Below the pieces are notes generated by a model that had not been told where the DNA came from, ran no database searches, and saw only the letters and a program-made list of their open reading frames with translations. From Henricia sp. BOLD:AAB3569 (lineage: Eukaryota > Echinodermata > Asteroidea > Spinulosida > Echinasteridae), in assembly GCA_037783545.1 (NCBI GenBank), contig JBBELK010001374.1, positions 1 to 64,000 on the forward strand: a DNA stretch of 64,000 nt. Reading direction: 5' to 3'. Each line of letters begins with the position of its first letter. Within the stretch, counting starts at the first letter, position 1. Shown piece after piece: positions 35,068 to 46,140 of the stretch. The position numbers and the translations under genes are program-made.

Positions 35068-36200
35068 GGGTCATTCCGTGTGAAATCACCTAAAATTTCA
35101 GAAAATTGGTCGGGGTCCGACTCAGATTTGGACCAAACTTTTTCTAAAAATACTTCAACCTATGTCATGAACATGTACACAATGTTAGAGGCCAACTCCA
35201 CCTCGTTGCTGAGATATGACCTTCAGAAAATGCCTACCCTACCCACTTTTTCCCAATCGTAGCCATGCCATTGAAGTTTTTTACTTTTTTGGAGGCCTGC
35301 AGCTCAAAAATGCTTGAGAATTTTTACCTGAAAATTGATATACACATAGATTGGCATACAATCTGCATGATTCTGTTATCAAAAGTACCGTACCCCGTTT
35401 CCTTTTCGAGATGTCGCTCCCCGAAAACTCTAATTTTTGATTATCGTGGTAACTTCATTTCATTTTTGGCTCCCCATGGTGCCCAACATGGATGGTCGGA
35501 TTGACTTCATATTTTATATGCACACACACTAGACACATGGGTTTGCTTCATATCAAGGAGAAAGCAATTCCACCCTTTTTGGGGGCGTGGTCAAGGTTTA
35601 AAAGTGGGTCCGCAAAGAAAAATGGAAATATGAGCCGCCTCTTCTGAGGGGTGGTTCCCCCGATAGGTCACTACCCAAGCGATTGAAACTTACATATCTT
35701 AAAATACTGTATCCAATCTACCTTTGGTATACAATTTGGTTGGGTATCTTTTCTCCTTCATGGTTTTTTGAATTTTTGTAAAAGGTCAATATTTTGCTCA
35801 ATAACGCTAGTTTTAATTGGATTATACAGAGTATACAACCTGTTACTATTAAAAGGAGAGCAGTCTAATATGTCATATTTAATACCTGTTAAATTCTACA
35901 GGTTGTTAGTTCGAATCCAGGTGATGGCAATGTGAGTGTGCCCTTGGGCAAGACACTTTGCTATGGACTATCTGGTTTCACCGGGACTAAATGGATACCT
36001 ACATGTACATGTATGAGAGTAAAAGTGTTCTGTGTTTGATTGTTCGGCTCTCACCATGAGAGTCAAACAGGCAACCAGTGCTGTATGCTCTCCAGTGAGC
36101 CCAGTGACCAGGGGTAATAATGTGGGCACCTTGCTTTTTTAGTAGATTTGTGTGTATACTATAATATGTTATTGGGACACGACAACTGAGTGGTGGGGTG
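35068..36200 (+). repeat. Left arm of a 9.8-kb inverted-repeat block
   Basis: From GGGTCATTCCGTGTGAAATC through CAACTGAGTGGTG this matches, in reverse complement, 43828-44880. The two arms are diverged by point changes and small indels, so they are old. The outer 800 bp contain no intact gene. Confidence 0.8.
35885..36200 (+). mobile_element. tRNA-like SINE segment in the left arm
   Basis: GTTCGAATCC (35909-35918) matches a Pol III B box. It is followed by GTGTGCCCTTGGGCAAGACA, a sequence type I associate with tRNA-derived SINE bodies in marine invertebrates. No clear A box was found upstream, so it may be 5' truncated. The same segment occurs inverted in the right arm near 43830-44130. Confidence 0.4.
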
Positions 36201-36445
36201 CACTCTGTATACGGGATGAACTCTGTATGCTTTGAAAAGTGGGCACGTGCACCCACAATAGACCGTGTAAGTTGACCTCGAGAACGAGCAGGACTCTGCG
36301 AGACTCGTTGACTTCCGGAGACCTTAGATAGAAACTAGAGGTATGATGTTTGTTGTTACAAACGCCAGGTGATCGGGATAAATGAAAATTTTGTGATGAA
36401 TTCCAGACGTTGTTATCACATGTGGAATGGCAAAAATGGAAGTTT

Positions 36446-36566
36446 AGCAGCCGATTTCACGAAACTTTACGCAATTTCGCAAGTCCACTTACGCCATTAC
36501 TTGCGCAATAACTTATGGCGTAAGTGGACTTGCGCAATTGCGTAAAGTTTCGTGAAATCGGCTGCT
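36446..36566. repeat. 121-nt near-perfect palindrome, copy 1
   Basis: The arms, from AGCAGCCGATTTCACGAAAC to its complement ending in GGCTGCT, pair over about 52 bp with one mismatch around a 17-nt centre that itself contains TTGCGCAA. It would extrude as a cruciform or fold as a very stable hairpin RNA. Confidence 0.9.
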
Positions 36567-36702
36567 GTATACACTAATCCGGTAACTAATATCTCCTCCC
36601 TGCATATCCGCCATAGCTGGGGGGCGTCCAGTGCATGGGCTGTGCGTTTTGTGTTGCTGTTAGAACAAAAAGCGCTCATCTATTACATGCACGAACGAGC
36701 CT

Positions 36703-36767
36703 CCTTCGCGTATACGCGACGCGCCCGCCTTTGCGTACACGCGACGCGCCCGCCTTTGCGCGCACAC
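36703..36767. repeat. 25-bp CG-rich tandem repeat
   Basis: Two full units and one partial unit of CCTTTGCGTACACGCGACGC plus GCCCG, very rich in CpG against an AT-rich background. Confidence 0.8.
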
Positions 36768-38746
36768 AACCATTGAGCTATATATATATATGTATGTAAA
36801 TCAATGCACACAACCCTACAAAGACGCGCAACTTGTTCGAAGTAAACAAATGCAGCTTCAGCAACAGCAAAAACATACAGTTCATTCAGTGGAAGCCCCC
36901 AGCTATGGCGGATATACAGGGAAGAAGACCTTGGTGTATTGCGGCAAATTGTATCTGAAGAATTGTACTAGGTATGTGACAAATTCTTATGATAGGTCTG
37001 AGAGAACTGAAGAAATTGTAGACAGACATGATCTCTGTGTGATCTGAACTTCCGGTAGAAAGTGGAAGCTATTCAACAATAGTGTTTGTGTTTATTTGAA
37101 AGCACGGGTTCGGTTGATTGACAGGTCGGAACTATGCATTGAACCCAGAAGGAAGGATCAGATGGAAATGATGTCACACTTGTATGCACACCTTCACATT
37201 GGGGTTGATATTCCTACCAAGTTTCAAGTTGATAGCTTGCACCGTTTTGAGATATGAATTGTTGAAATAATAACCTTTGAAATCTTGTAATGCGACACCT
37301 GTGACGACATCATGACGTCACAATTTTGTGCACAAATTGTTGAACAATATGTTGAACATCAAGTTCTTAAATGTGGCGAAGGAATCATACCAATATCTGT
37401 TGTAGTTTTCAAGATACAGCATTTTAAAACAATTCAGCTCCAAATTTGCGTAAATTGACACCACATTACGTAACCACCGTCCATGTGATGACGTCACCAA
37501 TGGTATAGTCAAAATGTGCACATGTGTGGAAACATTTCGTTCCGTAGAAATATGGTCAAATTCACTACCACTTTATATCTATTTGCATTCAAAATGCTAA
37601 AAAATTGCACATTTTAGAACAGCTTCCGGTTTGGACCGGAAGTAGGCGTCACACAGGGGTCATGACATCGTATGATTTGTTCAGTTCATTTAGACTTATC
37701 ATGTTGTGAAAGAATTGTTCAAGTATCTATTACGGTTCTTGAGATATGAATTTTGAAAATAATAACCATTGAATTTTTGTAATTTGACACCTGATGACGT
37801 CATGATTACGTCACACTTGATGCCATCATGATACTATACATGCTGGTGAAAGTCTGCTGTAGGGCCTATGTCTGTATCTAATTTACTAATGATTCAGCTT
37901 GGTTTGATGGGCATTGTTACTGGTAAGTGTAAAAACTGAGATTTCCGCTTTCGTTGAACTTTGACCTCCAATTGACCCCAGAAGGAAGGGTCAGATGAAA
38001 ATGCCTACACAAAGAAAGTTGTAGCACAGAATGTCATCTAGAAACCTGCCAAATACAAAGATCCTGGGTCACGTGGTTTTCGAGATGGAACCATTTTAAA
38101 ATATGCATATTTTGGTTTTTTGGCAGGTGTAATTTGATACTTGATTACGTCACGATGACGTCACGCTTGATAACATCATAATATTATACACGCTGGTGAA
38201 AGTCTGCCATAGGACCTATGCCTGTACTTAGTTTCTTAAAGATTCAGCTTGGTTTGATGGGCATTGTTGCTCAATAAGTGCAAAAATTGAGATTTTCGTT
38301 TTCGTTGAACTTTGACCTCAGATTGACCCCAGAAGGAAGGGTCAGATGAAAATGACCACACAAAGAACATTGTAGGCCATGATCTGATATATAAGCCTGT
38401 CAAATACGAAGATCATGGGTCACGTGGTTTTCCAGACGGAAGCATTTTAAAACATGCATATTTTGGTCATTTTTGGTTTGTAATTTGATACCTAATGACG
38501 TCACAATGACGTCACACTTGTATGCACATCTTCACATTGGGGTTGATGTTCCTACCAAGTTTTAAGTTGATAGCTTTAACCGTTTTGAAGAAAAGCTCTG
38601 AAAACGTTTGAGTGGAAAAAAAAAAATAAAAAAAACTAGAGGTATGACGTTTGTTGTTACAAACGCCAGGTGATCGGGTTAAATGAACATTTTGTGATGA
38701 ATTTCAGACGTTGTTATCACCTGTGAAATGGCAAAAATGGAAGTTC

Positions 38747-38867
38747 AGCAGCCGATTTCACGAAACTTTACGCAATTGCGCAAGTCCACTTACGCCATTA
38801 CTTGCGCAATAGCTTATGGCGTAAGTGGACTTGCGCAATTGCGTAAAGTTTCGTGAAATCGGCTACT
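38747..38867. repeat. 121-nt near-perfect palindrome, copy 2
   Basis: Same palindrome as 36446-36566. The internal mismatch of copy 1 is repaired here, and a new one appears near the outer end (GGCTACT). Confidence 0.9.
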
Positions 38868-40854
38868 GTATACACTAATCCGGTAACTAATATCTCCTCC
38901 CTGCATATCCGCCATAGCTGGGGGGTTGATAGCTTGCACCGTTTTGAGATATGAATTGTTGAAATAATAACCTTTGAAATCTTGTAATGTGACACCTGTG
39001 ACGACATCATGACGTCACAATTTTGTGCACAAATTGTTGAACAATATGTTGAACATCAAGTTCTTAAATGTGGCGAAGGAATCATACCAATATCTGTTGT
39101 ATGTAGTTTTCAAGATACAGCATTTTAAAACATCTCCGCTCCAAATTTGCGTAATTTGACGTACATTACGTAACCACCGTCCATGTAATGACGTCACCAA
39201 TGGTATAGTCAAAAGGTCCACATGTGTGAAAACATTTCGTTCCGTAGAACTATGGTCAAATTCCCTACCACTTTGGCTCTATTTGCATTCAAAGTGCTAA
39301 ACAAGTGTACATTTTCGAACCTCTTCCGGTTTGGACCGGAAGTAGGCGTCACACAGGGGTCATGACATCGTATGATTTGTTCAGTTCATTTAGACTTATC
39401 ATATTGTGAAAGAATTGTTCAAGTATCTATTACGGTTCTTGAGATATGAATTTTAAAAATAATAACCTTTGAATTTTTGTAATTTGACACCTGTGACGAT
39501 ATCATGACGTCACAATGTTGTGCACAAATTGTTCAACAATTTGATAAACATCAAGTTCTTAAATGTGGCGAAAGAATCATGCAAATATCTGCTGTAGTTC
39601 TCAAGATACAGCATTTTAAAACAATTCAGCTCCAAATTTGCGTATTTTGACACCACATTACGTAACCACCGTCCATGTGATGACGTCACAAATGGTATAG
39701 TCAAAAAGTCTACATGTGTGGAAACATTTCGTTCCGTAGAAATATGGTCAAATTCACTACCACTTTGAATCTATTTGCATTCAAAACGCTTACAAAATGC
39801 ACATTTTCGAACAACTTCCGGTTTGGACCGGAAGTAGGCGTCACACAGGGGTCATGACATCGTATGATTTGTTCAGTTCATTTAGACTTATCATGTTGTG
39901 AAAGAATTGTTCAAGTATCTATTACGGTTCTTGAGATATGAATTTTGGAAATAATAACCTTTCAATTTTTGTAATTTGACACCTGATGACGTCATGATTA
40001 CGTCACACTTGATGCCATCGTGATACTATACATTCTGGTGAAAGTCTGCCGTAGGGCCTATGTCTGTATCTAATTTACTAACGATTCAGCTTGGTTTGAT
40101 GGGCATTGTTGCTGGTAAGTGTAAAAACTGAGATTCTCAGTTTCGTTGAACTTTGACCTCCAATTGACCCCAGAAGGAAGGGTCAGTTGAAAATGCCCAC
40201 ACAAAGAAAATTGTAGCACAGAATGTCATCTGTAAACCTGCCAAATACGAAGATCCTGGGTCACGTGGTTTTCAAGACGGAAGCATTTTAAAATATGCAT
40301 ATTTTGTTTTTTTGGGGGGTGTAATTTGATACTTGATGACGTCACGATGACGTCACGCTTGATGCCATCATAATATTATACACGTTGGTGAAAGTCTGCC
40401 ATAGGACCTATGCCTGTACTTAGTTACTTAAAGATTCAGCTTGGTTTGATGGGCATTGTTGCTCAATAAGTGCAAAAATTGCGATTTTCGTTTTCGTTGA
40501 ACTTTGACCTCAGATTGACCCCAGAAGGAAGGGTCAGATGAAAATGCCCACACGAAGAAAATCGTAGGACATGATCTTATCTATAAGCCTGCTAAATACG
40601 AAAATCATGGGTCACGTGGTTTTCCAGACGGAAGCATTTTAAAACATGCATATTTCGGTCATTTTTGGTTTGTAATTTGATACCTAATGACGTCACACTT
40701 GTATGCACATCTTCACATTGGGGTTGATGTTCCTACCAAGTTTTAAGTTGATAGCTTGAACCGTTTTGAAGAAAAGCTCTGGAAACGTTTGAGTGGAAAA
40801 AAAAGAAAAAAATAAAAAAAAGAAAAAAAAATAAAGAAATCGTACGAGAGTAAT

Positions 40855-40883
40855 AGGTGATCGGGCTGTTGGCCCGATCACCT
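40855..40883 (+). other. Terminal hairpin of tandem unit 2
   Basis: A 12-bp perfect stem, AGGTGATCGGGC / GCCCGATCACCT, with loop TGTTG. The same 12-mer opens each unit near its 5' end, so each unit has short subterminal inverted repeats plus a 3' hairpin. Confidence 0.8.
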
Positions 40884-40895
40884 AATAAAAATAAA

Positions 40896-43050
40896 CTAGA
40901 CATTGGCGTTTTTTTTTTAAAAACGCAAGGTGATCGGGCGATATGAATATTGACCTCATTATGACGTTACACTTGGTTGAAATTGGTTGAAAACTTGAGT
41001 TGGTCGATGTTTCAAAAGAAACATTCACATATCGATTGCCAGTATTGGAATTGTCAAGACATGACTATTCAACGCCAAAATTGTGTATATGATGACGTCA
41101 TTATTGGCCCAGTCAATCTCACCATGACGTCACTATTGTGTGCACAAATTGCTCAAGGATCTACTGAAGAACAAGTTCTTACATGTGGTGAAAAAATCTT
41201 TCGAATATATATTACAGTTCTCAAGATTTTGTCATTTAAGATCATATTACGTAACCACCGTGCACGTGATGACGTCATCATTGGTATATTCATAATGTCC
41301 ACATGTGTGGGAACATTTCGTTCCGTAGAACTATGGTCAAATTCCCTACCACTTTGGCTGTATTTGCATTCAAAATGCTAAAAGCTGGCACATTCTCGAT
41401 TAACTTCCGGTTTAGACCGGAAGTAGGGGTCACACAGGGGTCATGTCAGTGTATGATTTGTTTAGTTCATTTAGACCTATAATGCTGTGAAAGAATTGTT
41501 CAAGTATCTATTATGGTTCTTGAGATATGAATTTTGGAAATAATAACCTTTAAATGTTGGTAATTTGACACCTGTGACGACATTATGACGTCACAATTGT
41601 GTGCACAAATTGTTCAACAATTTGATTAACATCAAGTTCTTAAATGTGGCGAAGGAATCATATCAATATCTGTTGTAGTTCTCAAGATACAGCATTTTAA
41701 AACAATTCAGCTCCAAATTTCCGTAATTTGACACCACATTACGTAACCACCGTCCATGTGAAGACGTCACCATTGGTATAGTCAAAAGGTCCACATGTGT
41801 GGAAACATTTCGTTCCGTAGAAATATGGTCAAATTCACTACCACTTTGAATCTATTTGCATTCAAAACGCTTGAAAAATGCACATTTTCGAACAACTTCC
41901 GGTTTGGACCGGAAGTAGGCGTCACACAGGGGTCATGACATTGTATGATTTTTTTCAGTTCATTTAGACTTATTATGTTGTGAAAGAATTGTTCAAGTAT
42001 CTATTACGGTTCTTGAGATATGAATTTTGGAAATAATAACCTTTGAATTTTTGTAATTTGACACCTGATGACGTCATTATTACGTCACACTTGATGCCAT
42101 CATGGTACCATACATTCTGGTAAAAGTCTGCCGTAGGGCCTATGTCTGTATCTAATTTACTAACGATTCAGCTTGGTTTGATGGGCATTAATTGTTGCTG
42201 GTAAGTGTAAAAACTGAGATTCTCAGTTTCGTTGAACTTTGACCTCCAATTGACCCCAGAAGGAAGGGTCAGATGAAAATGCCCACACAAAGAAAATTGT
42301 AGCACAGAATGCCATCTATAAACCTGCCAAATACGAAGATCCTGGGTCACGTGGTTTTCGAGACGGAAGCATTTTAAAATATGCATATTTTGTTTTTTTG
42401 GGGGTGTAATTTGATACTTGATGACGTCACGATGACGTCACGCTTGATGCCATCATAATATTATACACGCTGGTGAAAGTCTGCCATACGACCTATGCCT
42501 GTACTTAGTTTCTTAAAGATTCAGATTGGTTTGATGGGCATTGTTGCTCAATAAGTGCAAAAATTGAGATTTTCGTTTTCGTTGAACTTTGACCTCAAAT
42601 TGATCCCAGAAGGAAGGGTCAGATGAAAATGCCCACAGGAAGAAAATTGTAGGCCATGATCTTATCTATAAACCTGGCAAATACGAAAATCATAAGTCAC
42701 GTGGTTTTCTAGACGGAAGCATTTTAAAACATGCATATTTTAGTCATTTTTGGGTTGTAATTTGATACCCGATGACGTCATAATTACGTCACACTTCTAT
42801 GCACACCTTCACATTGGGGTTGATGTTCCTACAAAGTTTTAAGTTGATAGCTTGAACAGTTTTGAAGAAAAGCTCTGGAAACGTTTGAGTGGAAAAAGAA
42901 AAAAAAAAAAAAAAAAAAGACAAATAAATCGTACAATAACAATAGGTGATCGGGGAACAGCCCGATCACCTAAAAAAAGACAAAAAAAGACAAAGAAATC
43001 GTACGAGAGTAATAGGTGATCGGGCTGTTGGCCCGATCACCTAATTATAT
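40896..43050 (+). mobile_element. Helentron-like tandem unit 3
   Basis: Starts CTAGACATTGGCG with the hairpin GCGTTTTT...AAAAACGC and AGGTGATCGGGC. The first 450 bp differ from units 1 and 2 and lack the 121-nt palindrome. It ends with two successive hairpins (42944-42971, 43014-43042), suggesting a partial duplication of the 3' end. No CTAG follows the last hairpin. Confidence 0.45.
42944..43042 (+). other. Duplicated terminal hairpins of tandem unit 3
   Basis: AGGTGATCGGG-GAACA-GCCCGATCACCT and AGGTGATCGGGC-TGTTG-GCCCGATCACCT, separated by an A/G-rich AAAAAAGACA repeat. Confidence 0.8.
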
Positions 43051-43827
43051 CACGCATGGGGACAGTTTCGTTACCATTTTGACACCACCTCAAAATTACC
43101 GATTCGGGGTCCACTATAAAAATCCTTAAAATCTCATTGATCACCTGTGCGAAATGTTGATTGAGCAAAAAGTTAATAAAATATTTCTGTGTCTGACATA
43201 AACTGGTAACCCTACACGTGATAGAAAAACCATACCGCCATGACACCGCGTCGCTGGTAGTCTGCAACTGGTGCAAACATTTTGCCGCAGTGTAGTTGCT
43301 GCGAATTCAGTGCATTATGGCCGTTTTCAAAAGTACTCGATTCGGATTCATACGGTCTTTGCAATTTCTGGTGAAAAATCACAGGAGATCGTCACAAAGT
43401 TAAAACCCCATCGTGCCATTCCCGACAGGTCTTTGGAAGTGTGACCTGAAACGAGGATATTTTATGTGTGTTAGCACTAGAGGGCCTTATCTTTTGTCGT
43501 CTTTTTTGTCTTTGTGTTTTTTTTGATAGAATGCACATGGCATACAATGCATAGAATGCACATTACCACCCTCCCCCCTAATGACCGGTCTGATGAACAA
43601 TATGCACACAAAGCTCATGACATAATCAAAGCATAATCAAAAACTCTCTCCTAGGATCTTGATGAGCCTTATGAAAAATGCATCTTTCCAAGGTAGAACT
43701 TAAAAGGTAATGAAACATCACTTTTTACTACATGTACCCTTCCATGTACAGGTACCACAGAGACCGGGATTCTAGCCACCAACCTGTGGATTTCACCAAA
43801 ATCTTGGATTCATCAGTCTGTTACAGT
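43051..43827. other. Spacer between tandem units and right arm, no gene
   Basis: Unique-looking sequence. The only feature seen is TTTGTCGTCTTTTTTGTC near 43493, the complement of the AAAAAAGACAAAAA tract at the end of unit 3. Confidence 0.4.
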
Positions 43828-44880
43828 ACACCACTCAGTTGTCGTGCCCCAATAACATATTATAATATGCACAAAAATCTACTACATGTATAAGCAAGGT
43901 GGCCACATCATTACCCCTGGTCACTGGGCTCACTGGAGAGCATGTATAGCACTGGTTGCCTGTTAGACTCTCATGATGAGAGCCCAACAATCAAACACAG
44001 AACACTTTCACTCTCATACATGTACATTTATCCATTTGCTCCCGGTGAAGCCAGGTAGTCCATAGCAAAGCGTCTTGCCCAAGGGCACACTCACATTGCC
44101 ATCACCTGGATTTGAACTGACAACCTGTAGAATTGAACATGTATTAAATATGACATATTAGACTGCTCTCATAGTAACATGTTGTACACTAATGCAATTA
44201 AAACTAGCGTTTTTGAGCAATATATTGACCTTTACAAAAAAATTCAAAAAACCATGAAGGAAAAAAGATACCAAACCAAATTTTATACCAAAGGTAGATT
44301 GGATACAGTATTTTAAGATATGTAAGTTTCAATCGCTTGGGTAGTGACCTATCGGGGGACCTTTGCGGACCCACTTTTAAACCTTGACCACGCCCCCAAA
44401 AAGGGTGGAATTGCTTTGTCCTTGATATAAAGCAAACACATGTGCCATGTGGTGTGTGCATATCAAATATGAAGTCAATCCGGCCATCCATGTGGGCACC
44501 ATGGGGAGCCAAAAATGAAATAAAGTGACCACGATAATCAACAATTAGAGTTTTCGGGGAGCGACATCTCGAAAAGAAAACGTGGTACCGTACTTTTGAT
44601 AACAGAATCATGCAGATTGGATGCCAATCTATGTGTATATCAATTTTCAGGTAAACATTTCCAAGCATTTGAGCTACAGGCCTCCAAAAATGTAAAAAAC
44701 TTCAATGGCATGGCTACGATTGGGAAAAAGTGGGTAGGGTAGGCATTTTCTGGAAGTCATATCTCAGCAACGAGTTGGAGTTGGCCTCTAACATTTTGTA
44801 CAAGTATTTTTAGAAAAAGTTTTGTCCAAATCCGAGTCGGACCCCTGACAACCTCTAGGTGATTTCACACGGAATGACCC
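43828..44880 (-). repeat. Right arm of the 9.8-kb inverted-repeat block
   Basis: Reverse complement of 35068-36200, ending GGAATGACCC at 44880. The minus-strand frame at 44204-44668 (154 codons) lies entirely within this repeat and has no recognisable domain. Confidence 0.8.
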
Positions 44881-44891
44881 CAAAATACAAA

Positions 44892-45267
44892 TTATTTGGT
44901 CTTCTTAGATCGGGTTGATCCACGAGAACCCAAGCCAGACCTGGAAGAGGCCTGGGATGTAGATCGAGCCTGGTGTCGCTGGGGTGGAGGCTGGCGAGCG
45001 GTAGTAGATGGTGGTGTGGTTTGCACTGCTTGCCTAGGGGTACCGGGGGAGACTGGGGTTGTTGAGGATGTACTAGCTAGCTGATCAGGGGTATCCGCTA
45101 TTAAGACCCCTTTGCCTTGTGTGCTTGCCGCATCGTTATCTGTCTGTATGGAATAGGAAGTAGCACTCTTCCTTTCTGAAAATCGAAGTTTTTCTTGAGT
45201 TTCTTTGAGTTCCTGCTCCAGTTCAACAACTCGATCTTCTGCCTTCTGGGATCGTTCCTCAGTTGAT
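44892..45267 (-). CDS. Candidate terminal exon: coiled coil plus Ser/Thr/Pro/Gln-rich tail
   Basis: The minus-strand frame ends at 44892 with RSKKTK. Its first 30 residues (STEERSQKAEDRVVELEQEL and onward) have heptad spacing typical of a coiled coil. The remaining 90 residues are low-complexity Ser/Thr/Pro/Gln/Arg, with PPPQRHQARSTSQASSRSG near the C-terminus and a basic end. Upstream, the minus strand reads TTGTAATCAG/A, a plausible splice acceptor after a moderately T-rich stretch, so this is proposed as the last exon of a host gene whose other exons lie to the right or were lost. The frame has no ATG. It begins immediately outside the inverted-repeat arm. It could also be part of an unrecognised element, and the function is unknown. 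Confidence 0.4.
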
Positions 45268-45767
45268 CTGATTACAATTGATGGAGAATACAAACTATGT
45301 CAACATGTATAACCAAACCATTAGCCTTTTTGAAGTATGGCGAACACAATAGGAGGGCGCACTTTGCAGTGGGTATAAAATCGACTAAAATGCAAAATAA
45401 CTCAGTTTTTCACTTTACACTTATTAATTTTATTTATAATTCTGTCGATGTATTATAATTACAACATGTAAATCAAGCTTTTGGAAAGAAATACAATTGA
45501 TACACAAATTCATACCCAAATAAAATTGCGCCCTCTCATTTTGTTCCGCCATGCTTCTAAAAGGCTAATGGGCGCAGGCTGGTTTGGGCCTGGGAGTGGG
45601 AGTTTCATTAAAGTGGAACGTACTCCTGGCATTTGAGTGAGTGAGGGAGCGTGCATGAAACGCCCGCATCCCCTAATTCCGAGGTCGCCAAGTTGGGTGA
45701 TCAGTCTGCGGCTGGGGCTGAACAGTAGAGATTTTTGTGAACGAATTATATTTTTCTTGCAAGACAG

Positions 45768-45826
<59 letters not shown>

Positions 45827-46140
45827 CCCAGCATACGCACCTGAAAATGTATTTAACACAAACGGTCAATTGATATTTGCTTGGGGCAAGGAATATCAAC
45901 TGTTTCAAAGACAGACACATGTAAGATGATAAAAAACCCATCTGCATGATGGGAAAACAATGGATATCTTTGGGAAAATGTACAAAGCAGCAGTCCTATA
46001 TGCACACTGTAAATAATTGCCGTATATTTTATAGGCGGTTGCACGTCCCTGTCTAAAACCTTCAGAAATTGACTTTTGTAGCATACATTGTGTACCTCTG
46101 GGAATTACGTAAAATCAACTGATTATTATATATTCGAGGG
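45268..46140. other. Non-coding stretch with a long poly-C tract
   Basis: No gene recognised. Reading frames crossing the tract encode poly-Gly or poly-Pro and are artefacts of it. Confidence 0.5.
45770..45823 (+). repeat. Poly-C homopolymer, 54 nt
   Basis: An uninterrupted C run (G on the minus strand), able in principle to form i-motif/G-quadruplex structures. The exact length is unreliable in any assembly. Confidence 0.9.

Larger units (their letters stand above)
36335..38635 (+). mobile_element. Helentron-like tandem unit 1
   Basis: Begins CTAGAGGTATG, then a small hairpin GTTTGT-TGTT-ACAAAC, then AGGTGATCGGG. It is followed by a 121-nt palindrome and by repeated 340-500 bp submodules rich in TGACGTCA. 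It ends in an A-rich tract directly before the CTAG of unit 2 (period 2301 bp). It carries a unique 36570-37190 segment, absent from unit 2, in which CCGCCATAGCTGGGG (near 36610) is repeated inverted near 36897-36915. Confidence 0.5.
38636..40895 (+). mobile_element. Helentron-like tandem unit 2
   Basis: Same start (CTAGAGGTATG, hairpin, AGGTGATCGGG) and the second 121-nt palindrome. It has submodules with CTTCCGGTTTGGACCGGAAG, TGACGTCA sites and TTGACCTC/TTGACCCC pairs. It ends with the hairpin AGGTGATCGGGC-TGTTG-GCCCGATCACCT at 40855-40883, about 12 bp before the next CTAG. Period to unit 3 is 2260 bp. Confidence 0.5.

Noticed and set aside
36497..41381. Frames such as the 134-codon one at 40977
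   Set aside because: They lie in repeated modules, are not conserved between copies and have no domain.
45510..45947. Poly-Gly and poly-Pro protein frames
   Set aside because: Translations of the 54-nt poly-C tract; the same applies at 49.4-50.2 kb.
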